DNA from: an uncultured Bacillus sp. | Lineage (GTDB): Bacteria > Bacillota > Bacilli > Bacillales > Cytobacillaceae | NCBI GenBank assembly: GCA_937894355.1 | Contig: CALCRD010000329.1 | Location: 1 to 6,386 of the forward strand | Length of the DNA stretch: 6,386 bases | Reading direction: 5' to 3' | In this document: positions 1 through 6,358 of the stretch, in pieces | Layout of the letters: each line of letters starts with the position of its first letter | Numbering within the stretch: the stretch's first letter is position 1 | Notes under the pieces: generated by a model | Databases searched by the model: none | What the model saw: only the letters and a program-made list of their open reading frames with translations | Told to the model about the DNA's origin: nothing | Position numbers and translations under genes: made by a program

Positions 1-156
1 CTACATAATCAACTCGAACAAGTCCGTAAGACTATGAATATATTATGGGAGATTAAAACCTTGGTAGATGAGAAATTCATATCTATCTCAACAGAATTTG
101 ATTCTTTATTAAATCAATATAATAGAATTACTAAGGAGAATAGTAAAGGTATTTAA
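1..156 (+). CDS. Spo0E-like aspartyl-phosphate phosphatase, 3' part (5' end outside window)
   Basis: Frame 1 is open from the first base to TAA at 154-156 and gives 51 residues. The piece looks like the two-helix Spo0E-like family (PF09388): a first amphipathic helix (LHNQLEQVRKTMNIL), a short turn, then a second helix with STEFDSLLNQY at residues 30-40. The family signature is S-Q-E-L-D followed by a Leu-rich stretch and Tyr. Here it reads S-T-E-F-D, keeping the Ser, Glu and the Asp needed for activity. Known members remove phosphate from the response regulator Spo0A~P in the cytoplasm and so delay sporulation. Members are only about 50-90 aa long, so probably just a few N-terminal residues are missing. 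The internal ATG at 34 would delete half of the first helix and is unlikely to be the start. The gene is convergent with the HNH gene and has no visible functional link to it. The family call rests on pattern recognition of a short sequence. Confidence 0.7.
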   Translation, partial: LHNQLEQVRKTMNILWEIKTLVDEKFISISTEFDSLLNQYNRITKENSKGI

Positions 157-160
157 TTCC

Positions 161-198
161 ACCTGAACTTAGTTAACTTTATGTATTCGTTATCAGGT
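161..198. repeat. Weak inverted repeat in the convergent gap (possible shared terminator)
   Basis: ACCTGA at 161-166 pairs perfectly with TCAGGT at 193-198 around a 26-base A/T-rich loop that itself holds the palindrome AGTTAACT (171-178). It lies 5 bases after the Spo0E-like stop and about 70 bases beyond the HNH stop, where a bidirectional terminator would sit. The stem is only 6 bp, the loop is long, and neither strand has a good T-run after it. It is therefore a poor match to an intrinsic terminator. Nothing else in 157-269 looks like one. Confidence 0.2.
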
Positions 199-248
199 CA
201 TAAAAATTATCTTGGTTCATCTCCTTTCTTTATTCTTTATCTCCTCCC

Positions 249-264
249 AAAAATTCAAAAATTC
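249..264. repeat. Two tandem copies of AAAAATTC at the 3' end of the HNH gene
   Basis: AAAAATTC occurs at 249-256 and again at 257-264, followed by the looser copies AAGAATC and AAGAAAT, which run into the HNH stop codon (270-272). It is a short A/T-rich slippage-type repeat just outside the coding sequence. No function is proposed. Confidence 0.4.
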
Positions 265-269
265 AAGAA

Positions 270-1202
270 TCAAGAAATATAAACATTCTCATTATGCCAT
301 TCAATGTATTCTTTTGATGGGAGTTCGAGGATGTTCTGTGGTAAAACAAATAACTTCTTGCCATGCATTGCATAATATTCTCTTCCATTACCATAGTCTT
401 CTTTAATGCTCTTACTTACCTCTACCCTCAAATCTTTAGTAACTGTCATATAACCACGATCGAAGAGAGTATGTAAATCTTCTCTTAGTAACAATCCATT
501 ACTTACAGCATGGGGACCCTCTTGAGAGTAAGGTTTTATATGAGAGGCGTTTAAAACCGGGAGAGTACGTTCTCCGGTCATGGCGCAACGTCGTCCATAG
601 GCTTCGGTTACAAGAACACGAAAAGCACCTTGCCCCAGACGTGGGCGCGTAAGATATTCTCTACCATATCGCTCCTTCACACCAACAGTGTTATTTTTTT
701 CGTCTAAGATATATCGGGTTTCAATTCTGGCTTGTACTTCATCCCAAAGCTCGGCCCCTACCTTATCTTCTGTGCTATAGATTTTCCCTTGAACTATATG
801 AGGACTCCAATCACTCGGTATGGGAATCCATTCATCCTTCTCAAAGAAAAAGGGGGCGGTTAGAATAATACAGCCAATTACCGGATCGATCTCCTCCACA
901 TTACCCCTTCGTTCCCGATACCTTAATATGTTATTACGAAATATTTTGTAACCCGGTGCGCCATTTTTTTGGCCAAAGCTATCCCAGGCCAAGGACAAGG
1001 GGAGAAATGAGTGTCGAACAAAAAAGCCGCCACCCACGATGAAGTTATATGGGCTATGCAATTTAAAGAGAAACGTCGCATATTGAGGTATAGCCCTAAA
1101 AGTCTGGCTACCTCCCGGCTGCCAGAAATTCACCTCATCGGGTTGCAATTGGGCTAAGTATTTAAACCGATTGTTATCTGTGACTCCAACATAATACTTC
1201 AT
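270..1202 (-). CDS. HNH endonuclease, putative modification-dependent or orphan restriction enzyme
   Basis: This is a full-length 310-aa protein. The C-terminal half is an HNH nuclease domain of the HNH_2 type. It has a Cys in CAMTGER (206-212), ASHIKPY with the first catalytic-site His at 221, Asn235 in NGLLLREDLHTLFD, and His244 with Asp248. This order fits the beta-beta-alpha-metal fold, which cuts DNA using one divalent metal. Residues 1-160 form the N-terminal domain typical of predicted restriction endonucleases of this class (COG3440-like). Its conserved stretches are YYVGVTDNNRF, NFWQPGG, FLFKLHSP, FIVGGGFF, LSLAWDSFGQKNG and DWSPHIVQGK. I infer that it recognises DNA, perhaps modified bases, but cannot show this. 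The ATG at 1202 gives the usual family N-terminus. It is preceded by GGGG four bases upstream and a second G-rich stretch about ten bases upstream. No methyltransferase gene is nearby. It lies 111 bases downstream of, and in the same direction as, the STAND gene. Sampled lines are about 46% G+C, against about 32% for the STAND gene. Confidence 0.88.
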   Translation of the reverse strand: MKYYVGVTDNNRFKYLAQLQPDEVNFWQPGGSQTFRAIPQYATFLFKLHSPYNFIVGGGFFVRHSFLPLSLAWDSFGQKNGAPGYKIFRNNILRYRERRGNVEEIDPVIGCIILTAPFFFEKDEWIPIPSDWSPHIVQGKIYSTEDKVGAELWDEVQARIETRYILDEKNNTVGVKERYGREYLTRPRLGQGAFRVLVTEAYGRRCAMTGERTLPVLNASHIKPYSQEGPHAVSNGLLLREDLHTLFDRGYMTVTKDLRVEVSKSIKEDYGNGREYYAMHGKKLFVLPQNILELPSKEYIEWHNENVYIS

Positions 1203-1255
1203 TGTTCCCCGCTTCCCCCATAGAGTTTCTCACAATCTCTAACACATTCTACTGG

Positions 1256-1283
1256 ATTACAAACTACATTTTAGCGTTGGAAA
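1256..1283 (-). promoter_or_regulatory. Possible sigma-A-type promoter for the HNH gene
   Basis: On the minus strand TTTCCA (1283-1278) and TGTAAT (1261-1256) are separated by 16 bases. They match the -35 consensus TTGACA at 4 of 6 positions and the -10 consensus TATAAT at 5 of 6. The start site would lie roughly 45-50 bases before the HNH ATG. The -35 element sits inside the inverted repeat at 1276-1311. If real, the HNH gene can be transcribed separately from the STAND gene. Matches of this quality are common by chance in A/T-rich DNA. Confidence 0.25.
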
Positions 1284-1311
1284 AAAGGACTGCATTAAAG
1301 CTGTTTCCAAC
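1276..1311. repeat. Inverted repeat immediately after the STAND stop codon
   Basis: GTTGGAAA (1276-1283) and TTTCCAAC (1304-1311) are perfect 8-bp complementary arms around a 20-base loop. The repeat starts two bases after the TAG (1316-1314) that ends the STAND reading frame. On the minus-strand transcript there is a T-run before the second arm but none after it, so it is not a standard intrinsic terminator. It could instead be a transcript-stabilising or processing hairpin between the STAND and HNH genes, or a binding site overlapping the HNH promoter. Confidence 0.35.
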
Positions 1312-1313
1312 TT

Positions 1314-1418
1314 CTACAACGTAAAAACTTGGTAGGTGAGTTTCAAATCGTTGTGTGTTCGTTTCCTGCGGGAAATATACTGTTCAACTTCTTTCCGATA
1401 AAGTTCCGCTTCCTCTAT
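1314..1418 (-). CDS. Out-of-frame C-terminal tail of the PLD-like domain
   Basis: These 34 codons and a TAG stop encode a charged helix (EEAELYRKEVEQYISRR) and a final strand ending TYQVFTL. They lie in the -1 frame relative to the large fragment that stops at 1415. From memory of related bacterial proteins, a helix followed by a strand ending in a similar V/I-F-T-L is how this PLD-like domain finishes after the SLNSLG motif. The tail therefore belongs to the STAND protein, not to a separate gene. A methionine-started frame reaching back to 1496 exists, but its first 25 or so residues are a shadow of the PLD-like domain. A base or a few bases have probably been lost between KISEI and EEAEL; the exact number cannot be told here. 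Confidence 0.6.
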   Translation of the reverse strand: MEEAELYRKEVEQYISRRKRTHNDLKLTYQVFTL

Positions 1419-4400
1419 ATTTCCGAAATCTTGGTGACACCTAAAGAGTTTAAGGAGGTTCCTAACCGTAACCCGCCACCCTTCGTTAATATCCATCTGT
1501 CATGAATTGGGGATTGACCATTTCCCTCAACGCCAATAATTACCAACTCGACATCTGGGGGACTAACGTCAGAAATTTTCATCCATTGATTCTGATATTC
1601 TTCTAACGGGGATTTGACTCTCTCATGATGTTTTTGGCTAGTTAAAACCATCACTCTACAACCAGGTTGTATCGAATTAATGGTCTTAATCAAGTCCAAT
1701 TCATTCGGACCAAAATATTGATCGACGATTATTAAATCTTCTTTTAGATTTTCCTCAAGCCAGCCACTTATAAATTGAATGGCATTCTGACGTTCGCCAG
1801 GCTGTAATATCAGACTAGTATTTTTACCTCCGATACAATTTGGGGCAACTTTATTTTTAATGGAATAATCTGCAATTCTAAGTAAACAAAAAGTAGCTTG
1901 AAGAGTAGCTTCAAAAAAGGGCCTTAAAAGTGTTTTTGCGGTATCGGTTCTTTTAAACCTAACTACGGCATTCTCGATTACCCATAGGATTAGAGGGTAT
2001 GATTCCGCAAGAGGCATCTTTGAGGCAAGTATTATATAGTTGACCAAGCTATTTATGTCGCAAGTACCGCATTTCCCTGAATAAAGTGAGCCTAACGCCA
2101 TCCACGCTGCTTTGGAATATTCATAACAGCCGCTATCATCATGGTTTACTCTTACTTTCTGTTCCATCAATTCTTGTTTAATTTCTAAAATTTTTATTCG
2201 GTTTTGAAAGTTTCTTTTTATGTTTTTTCTAGCTTTGTCGTCATCAACAAATCCTGCAATGTGGGATGCAAAATCAGGGCTAATCTTAAAAGCAAGATCA
2301 ACCAGCCTTTTTTGGGAATTCATTATATCATCATTGTTACCATCATCTATCAGTACATCCTTTATGGCCGCTTCTATACATCTCTTAGAGGTAAGGGGAT
2401 CGATGCTCATAAAGGCATCGGCTATCAACTCATAATGTTCTATTTTTTCATGTAAGATTGGGACATTCTCAACCAACTCCACTGTCTTTCGAACCAATCT
2501 ATCCCTTTCTCCTGTAAACTTCAACGGCGCTATAACAGCTAATTTTGTTAGAATAAAAGCTTTGTCAGCAAGGTTATTTATATCTTCAACTGAAGAAATT
2601 AAGTCATCCCAATCTCGTTGAGATTTATGCGATCGTCCCAATTCAGCTAATGAAACTATTTTCCAGCCATCATGCCTAATAAACCTTGGGTTAGGTAGTT
2701 TATTATTAACCACATTTTTTAGTTTGTCTGCAATATTAATCCGCTGTTGTTCGGAATAACGATGTTGGCCGTACTTACTGTTAATTGTGTCTGATATATA
2801 TTTTATATAATGAAAAATAAGAAAGTCGGTTTCAACATTTTTCAGAACTTCGCAAAGGTCAAGTATTTCATCATAGCTGACATCGAACACTTGACCTTCA
2901 GAGTACTCTTTTGGGTCCCCTGGTAATAATTTTGTTAAAAGAAAATCGCAAATTTCAGCATATGCATAATCTCTTTCTTGCAGAGGGAGTTCATCAATTA
3001 ACTCCATTGCCGTCAGGTGATGCGTGCAATATAGGGCAGGTGACACCTGTTTTATTATTTCATCGCTTACGCCCTTGTCCACATCTAATACCTCATCTAT
3101 CAATGGGCGGAGCTTTTTATTTACAATTTCCTTGCATGCTTCAATACGTCCATTCCTGTATAATACTAATGCTAAGTCGGCCCATAATTTAGCTCTTGCT
3201 CCTGAAGAAGGTAAAGAATTAATTGTTAAAGTCAACCGACCAATATCTTCCCTGGTGTCAAGGTTCTTATCAAGCAAACCGTTAAAAGCCTTAATGGCAA
3301 GTTTGTTACAAAGAAAAAGATTGAATGCGGTCGTATAATTTTTAATGTCCAAACTTTCCCTAAAGTCTTCAACTTTCTCCATGAATTCTTGGGCAAATTC
3401 CTTATCAATATCGGCGATACAGCTTATTACTTTGAAACCTACATCAAATTTCACCCAGGCGGCATCAATTAATTCCCATGTGTCACAGAGATTTTTTTTA
3501 AGCCCACTTAAAATGTCATGACTAATACACAGATCAACATGGTTGACCCTGTCGTATATATTATACAAATAACAAAGCGCTTCACATTTCCGGTCGTTAT
3601 TATGAATTTTATTAACCTGAGACAAAACCACTTGGGCGTTTTCGAAAACTTGCTTAACTAGATTGGAATTTTTTTCGTGATATAGTCGCTGAATTGTTTT
3701 AAATACGACAATTCCCTGAAGCTTTTGGAAAGCTATTCTGCCAAACCCGTCCGCCATCAGTTGGAAATCAATTCTTTCAAGAGGTTGACTTAAATATGTT
3801 TCTAACAGTAAAAGAAGTCCGTTATCCCTTCGGTATTCAACGTTCATCTTCCCGATCATATCAAGGACCAAATGAAATTTACTTTTAGCTAATGAGGCAA
3901 TTATGCTTTTTGTAACAATAAAATGATCCGCCGTGACACTTAAAAGTTTATCGAGACAGTCGTTTAATTCATCTCTGATTAAACTATGCAAACCCTCATT
4001 TTTCTCCAGAGCCTTCGCCTTATCTATATAATCCAAGGTGGAAGATATTTTCGATAAACACAATGCCCTTAATCCTATATCTTCAATCTGAGCAATTTCA
4101 TAATATATTTCCACCATTCTGTTCCTGACCTTTTCTTGGTCATATGTAAATTCCGCTCTCGCGCATATTAACTCCAACCTAATATAATCCTCGGTTGGCC
4201 CAAGTTTTTTTATCGCCAGTTTTTGGCTATCAAAGTACCCCAACAACTGTTTTGATTTATGACAGTCTTTGATGTATGGTAATGGCGCCGCGATTTCCCT
4301 TAATACTTTGGCATCAGGAACATAATCAGAAGTTTTTATAGCTAATTCAAGGGCATATTCAACAATTTGGAAAGCATCATCATTTTTTTTGTTAGAAATT

Positions 4401-5548
4401 AGCCATAGGCGAAGTAAACGCAATTTATCGTCAATATTGTCCAGCTTGTTAACTTCTCGCGTAATATCAGATGCAGAAAATTCACCCAAAAAAATAGAAG
4501 CCCTTTGGAAAAATTTTTTAATATCCGGGTTCTTAATACGTGGTAATATGCTATCAATAAAATCTTCTGTATGTTTATCCTTGTTTGACTCCATCGCTGC
4601 CAGGGAAAGTTTAGTGAAAGCCAAATCCAAAGATGCGGTCTCTTCATTTTCGCAAATTGATTTTTCTATTAATTCAACTGCCAAATTGGGGCAAGAATGA
4701 ATTAAGACTTCAGCTATCTCCACCGCCTTGGGGCCCAAATCCTTAACATCGATCTGGGAGTACATGTTTCTAAGTTGTTCTAACAAGGATTCAGGGATAG
4801 GTCCATCTTGTATTTTGCTTTTTGCAATAATCGCCAACATATGTAAACGATCTTCTTTTAAGGAGCAGCTGTTGGCAAGATGAATAGCCCGGTCATGATT
4901 ACCTAAAGACATTTGTGCCTCAATTTCCGAAGATAGTACGTCCACAAAATCAAGTTGGTTAATCATACATTGCTCCAAACCTAGCTTTAATAAATCCCCA
5001 TATCGTGTTACCTGGGATGCCGCCTTGATGGCTATTTCAATATTTTTTTTAATGGGGCATAGAGATTGGGTTACACCGATGGCATTTGCGACAAAATCTT
5101 CTGAAGTAAAGGCAAGAATTTCCTCATGCCTTTGTGTCATTTCTAGATAACTTGGCAACAAACATAATGCCCGATCGGTTGTTGGCTTCTCTAGCATTCG
5201 TCTAATTTGATCGTTAATTATTTTTTCTTTCATGGTTATGAGTTTCCTTACCGCGAATTTCCTAAAGGAATCCGAAATAAAAGATACAAGCCCTTTTTTA
5301 ATGGTAAGGAAGTCGAGACTACCACAAATGTCATTGACTTGCTCTTCATTTATCTCCATCATCTCGGCCAACTCTTCCACACTGTAACCGTTTCTATCAT
5401 GTGCTAGTATTGCTAATAGTTCTTTTTCCTCCTCATCATCGTCATTAACCTTTTCCCATTCTATCTCAAAATAACCGATCATTTCATCTGTTAACTCAAG
5501 ATCTTCAAAAGGAACTCCTGATTTTAGGATACGTTTTATGCTTGCCAA
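1415..5548 (-). CDS. Winged-helix, helical-repeat and PLD-like portion of the STAND protein
   Basis: This is 1,377 residues from a TTG that is probably not a true start. The same frame is open and conserved upstream to about 5605 (STEEIYQTSRGVPGTLAS), and SRGVPG corresponds to the GxP motif that follows the NTPase core in STAND proteins. Residues about 40-103 look like a winged helix, ending GLVSFISDSFRKFAVRKL. From about 120 to 1,180 the protein is almost wholly alpha-helical, with degenerate TPR-like pairs such as LGPKAVEIAEVLIHSCPNLAVELIE and no membrane segment. Such arrays usually bind a trigger protein or mediate oligomer assembly. Residues about 1,255-1,377 form a PLD-like domain: strand DLIIVDQYF, strand CRVMVLTS, then IHDRWIL with His1349 and Arg1351, and GTSLNSLG. 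This resembles the MIT_C/PLD-like fold rather than canonical HKD phospholipase D, because the motif Lys is Arg and the later Asp is absent. The frame ends at TAG 1417-1415 inside this domain. Confidence 0.7.
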   Translation of the reverse strand: MASIKRILKSGVPFEDLELTDEMIGYFEIEWEKVNDDDEEEKELLAILAHDRNGYSVEELAEMMEINEEQVNDICGSLDFLTIKKGLVSFISDSFRKFAVRKLITMKEKIINDQIRRMLEKPTTDRALCLLPSYLEMTQRHEEILAFTSEDFVANAIGVTQSLCPIKKNIEIAIKAASQVTRYGDLLKLGLEQCMINQLDFVDVLSSEIEAQMSLGNHDRAIHLANSCSLKEDRLHMLAIIAKSKIQDGPIPESLLEQLRNMYSQIDVKDLGPKAVEIAEVLIHSCPNLAVELIEKSICENEETASLDLAFTKLSLAAMESNKDKHTEDFIDSILPRIKNPDIKKFFQRASIFLGEFSASDITREVNKLDNIDDKLRLLRLWLISNKKNDDAFQIVEYALELAIKTSDYVPDAKVLREIAAPLPYIKDCHKSKQLLGYFDSQKLAIKKLGPTEDYIRLELICARAEFTYDQEKVRNRMVEIYYEIAQIEDIGLRALCLSKISSTLDYIDKAKALEKNEGLHSLIRDELNDCLDKLLSVTADHFIVTKSIIASLAKSKFHLVLDMIGKMNVEYRRDNGLLLLLETYLSQPLERIDFQLMADGFGRIAFQKLQGIVVFKTIQRLYHEKNSNLVKQVFENAQVVLSQVNKIHNNDRKCEALCYLYNIYDRVNHVDLCISHDILSGLKKNLCDTWELIDAAWVKFDVGFKVISCIADIDKEFAQEFMEKVEDFRESLDIKNYTTAFNLFLCNKLAIKAFNGLLDKNLDTREDIGRLTLTINSLPSSGARAKLWADLALVLYRNGRIEACKEIVNKKLRPLIDEVLDVDKGVSDEIIKQVSPALYCTHHLTAMELIDELPLQERDYAYAEICDFLLTKLLPGDPKEYSEGQVFDVSYDEILDLCEVLKNVETDFLIFHYIKYISDTINSKYGQHRYSEQQRINIADKLKNVVNNKLPNPRFIRHDGWKIVSLAELGRSHKSQRDWDDLISSVEDINNLADKAFILTKLAVIAPLKFTGERDRLVRKTVELVENVPILHEKIEHYELIADAFMSIDPLTSKRCIEAAIKDVLIDDGNNDDIMNSQKRLVDLAFKISPDFASHIAGFVDDDKARKNIKRNFQNRIKILEIKQELMEQKVRVNHDDSGCYEYSKAAWMALGSLYSGKCGTCDINSLVNYIILASKMPLAESYPLILWVIENAVVRFKRTDTAKTLLRPFFEATLQATFCLLRIADYSIKNKVAPNCIGGKNTSLILQPGERQNAIQFISGWLEENLKEDLIIVDQYFGPNELDLIKTINSIQPGCRVMVLTSQKHHERVKSPLEEYQNQWMKISDVSPPDVELVIIGVEGNGQSPIHDRWILTKGGGLRLGTSLNSLGVTKISEI

Positions 5549-6243
5549 AGTACCTGGAACACCCCTACTAGTCTGGTAGATCTCCTCGGTTGAACATGTA
5601 TCAACCCCATGTCTTTTAGGTACGTTATTGTTTCATCTAATGTAAACCCTGAAAGGGGTAGCTGTTTTGTTAATTTGTTTTTTCGGATCTTTTCAAAGTG
5701 TAAACCTAATGTGCTATTAAAATTGCCTGTTAAAAGAAAACAAAAATTGGATACCCCAAACGGTAACAAATCGAGAATCGTTTCCCTACATCGATTGTTA
5801 TCGTCAGGTATTTCGTCGAGACCATCAATAATAAAATAGTATTTTTCCCTGTTAGCCTTTGCAATCCGAGTTAATTTAAAAATGATATTCCGTAAATTAA
5901 TTATGTTAGCTTCTTCTAAATTGTGAATTACCTTTTGTTGAGCTGCCCATGATACCTGGTTACATAAATCAAAAATAAGAAAGTCGGGATCATACAAATA
6001 TAGACTTGTTGGTTGAATGAACAACGATAAAGCGTTGTTTGGGTATTTCCGTGCAAATTGAGCAACAAGGGTCGTCCTTCCGATTCCCTCATTACCTTCA
6101 ATAAGTATTATTTCATAGTCATTATGAAAAATAGTTTCTATTGTGCTTATAACGTTTTCGCGATGAATTTCATCCTCTTTCAGCTCCGGAAAATTGTTGC
6201 TTATTGTTACAAGATCCATTATTTCTGCAGCCTTGTATACCAC
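5536..6243 (-). CDS. STAND NTPase core, N-terminal fragment of the giant gene
   Basis: This fragment of 235 residues (from GTG 6243, or 227 from ATG 6219) is a P-loop NTPase core. The Walker A motif is GNEGIGRTT at 50-58, where the usual Lys is Arg56. Walker B is FIIDGLDEI at 137-145, with Asp140 and the acidic DE at 143-144. FCFLLTGN (167-174) fits the sensor-1 strand. Residues around 75-100 (LFIQPTSLYLYDPDFL then LCNQVSW) lie between the Walker motifs. There is no effector domain in front of the NTPase, since it begins within about 20 residues of the start, unlike Avs-type proteins. About the last 22 residues, after DMG, are read out of frame and are not part of the native protein. The real sequence continues in the -1 frame. 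Upstream of GTG is a G-rich stretch at suitable spacing. ATG 6219 has only AAGG about 11 bases upstream, so start choice is open. Native function needs the downstream parts. Confidence 0.72.
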   Translation of the reverse strand: MVYKAAEIMDLVTISNNFPELKEDEIHRENVISTIETIFHNDYEIILIEGNEGIGRTTLVAQFARKYPNNALSLFIQPTSLYLYDPDFLIFDLCNQVSWAAQQKVIHNLEEANIINLRNIIFKLTRIAKANREKYYFIIDGLDEIPDDNNRCRETILDLLPFGVSNFCFLLTGNFNSTLGLHFEKIRKNKLTKQLPLSGFTLDETITYLKDMGLIHVQPRRSTRLVGVFQVLWQA

Positions 6244-6290
6244 CTAGCCCACCCCATTTCCAATCAACCTTGAAAAATGACAATAGTTTA

Positions 6291-6319
6291 GATATAGATC
6301 CCATTTCTAGAAATGTTAT
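6291..6319 (-). promoter_or_regulatory. Weak promoter candidate for the STAND gene
   Basis: On the minus strand ATAACA (6319-6314) and TATATC (6296-6291) lie 17 bases apart. Each matches the sigma-A consensus at 4 of 6 positions. The spacing is ideal and transcription would begin about 40 bases before GTG 6243. The palindrome at 6302-6315 falls mostly in the spacer, where a bound repressor would block polymerase. The matches are weak and other A/T-rich hexamers in this region could serve. Confidence 0.2.
6302..6315. promoter_or_regulatory. Perfect 14-bp palindrome upstream of the STAND gene, candidate operator
   Basis: CATTTCTAGAAATG reads identically on both strands and its centre is about 65 bases before GTG 6243. 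Dimeric helix-turn-helix regulators bind sites of this size and symmetry. No regulator gene lies within the window. A cruciform or terminator role is unlikely because there is no loop and no T-run. I infer an operator only from symmetry and position. Confidence 0.4.
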
Positions 6320-6358
6320 TTTTATCCTGCTATATCAATGAAAGATTAAAGGAGCTTT

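Larger units (their letters stand above)
1314..6243 (-). pseudogene. Giant STAND NTPase gene (NTPase, winged helix, helical repeats, PLD-like tail) broken by two -1 frameshifts
   Basis: Three reading frames join into one recognisable protein of about 1,640 residues. In order these are a P-loop NTPase, the GxP/winged-helix region, about 1,000 residues of helical repeats, and a C-terminal PLD-like domain. The first break is at the GGGG run on the minus strand (5605-5608). The frame before it continues into a nonsense tail. The -1 frame supplies VDTCSTEEIYQTSRGVPG and runs straight into the next piece. The second break lies near 1411-1430, where the PLD-like domain stops just after KISEI while its last helix and strand (EEAELYRKEVEQYI ... 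TYQVFTL) lie in the -1 frame. One missing base at each site would explain both. Neither site has an X-XXY-YYZ slippery heptamer. The rest is free of stops over more than 1,300 codons, so the lesions are recent or are sequencing indels. STAND proteins are signal-responsive ATPases, and many bacterial ones sense phage. That role is inferred here. The start could be GTG 6243 (directly after an in-frame TAG) or ATG 6219. Confidence 0.75.

Noticed and set aside
212..406. 64-codon plus-strand frame overlapping the HNH 3' end
   Set aside because: Composition and content are unlike a protein gene. It mostly covers the complement of the well-supported HNH coding sequence.
1203..1313. Intrinsic terminator between the STAND and HNH genes
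   Set aside because: The 8-bp stem has a 20-base loop and no T-run after the second arm on either strand.
1314..1496. Separate 60-aa protein downstream of the large STAND fragment
   Set aside because: Its first 25 or so residues are the PLD-like domain read in the wrong frame, and its last 34 fit the end of that same domain. It is better explained by a frameshift.
2204..2455. Plus-strand open frames of 60-100 codons within the STAND gene (also around 2911-3338, 4389-4700 and 5207-5407)
   Set aside because: They lie opposite a 1,377-codon conserved frame, have no recognisable domains or convincing ribosome-binding sites, and look like antisense shadows.
5603..5612. Programmed -1 ribosomal frameshifting at the GGGG run
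   Set aside because: A GGG-to-GGG slip is possible, but there is no X-XXY-YYZ heptamer. A second, clearly non-slippery frameshift in the same gene makes indels the simpler explanation.
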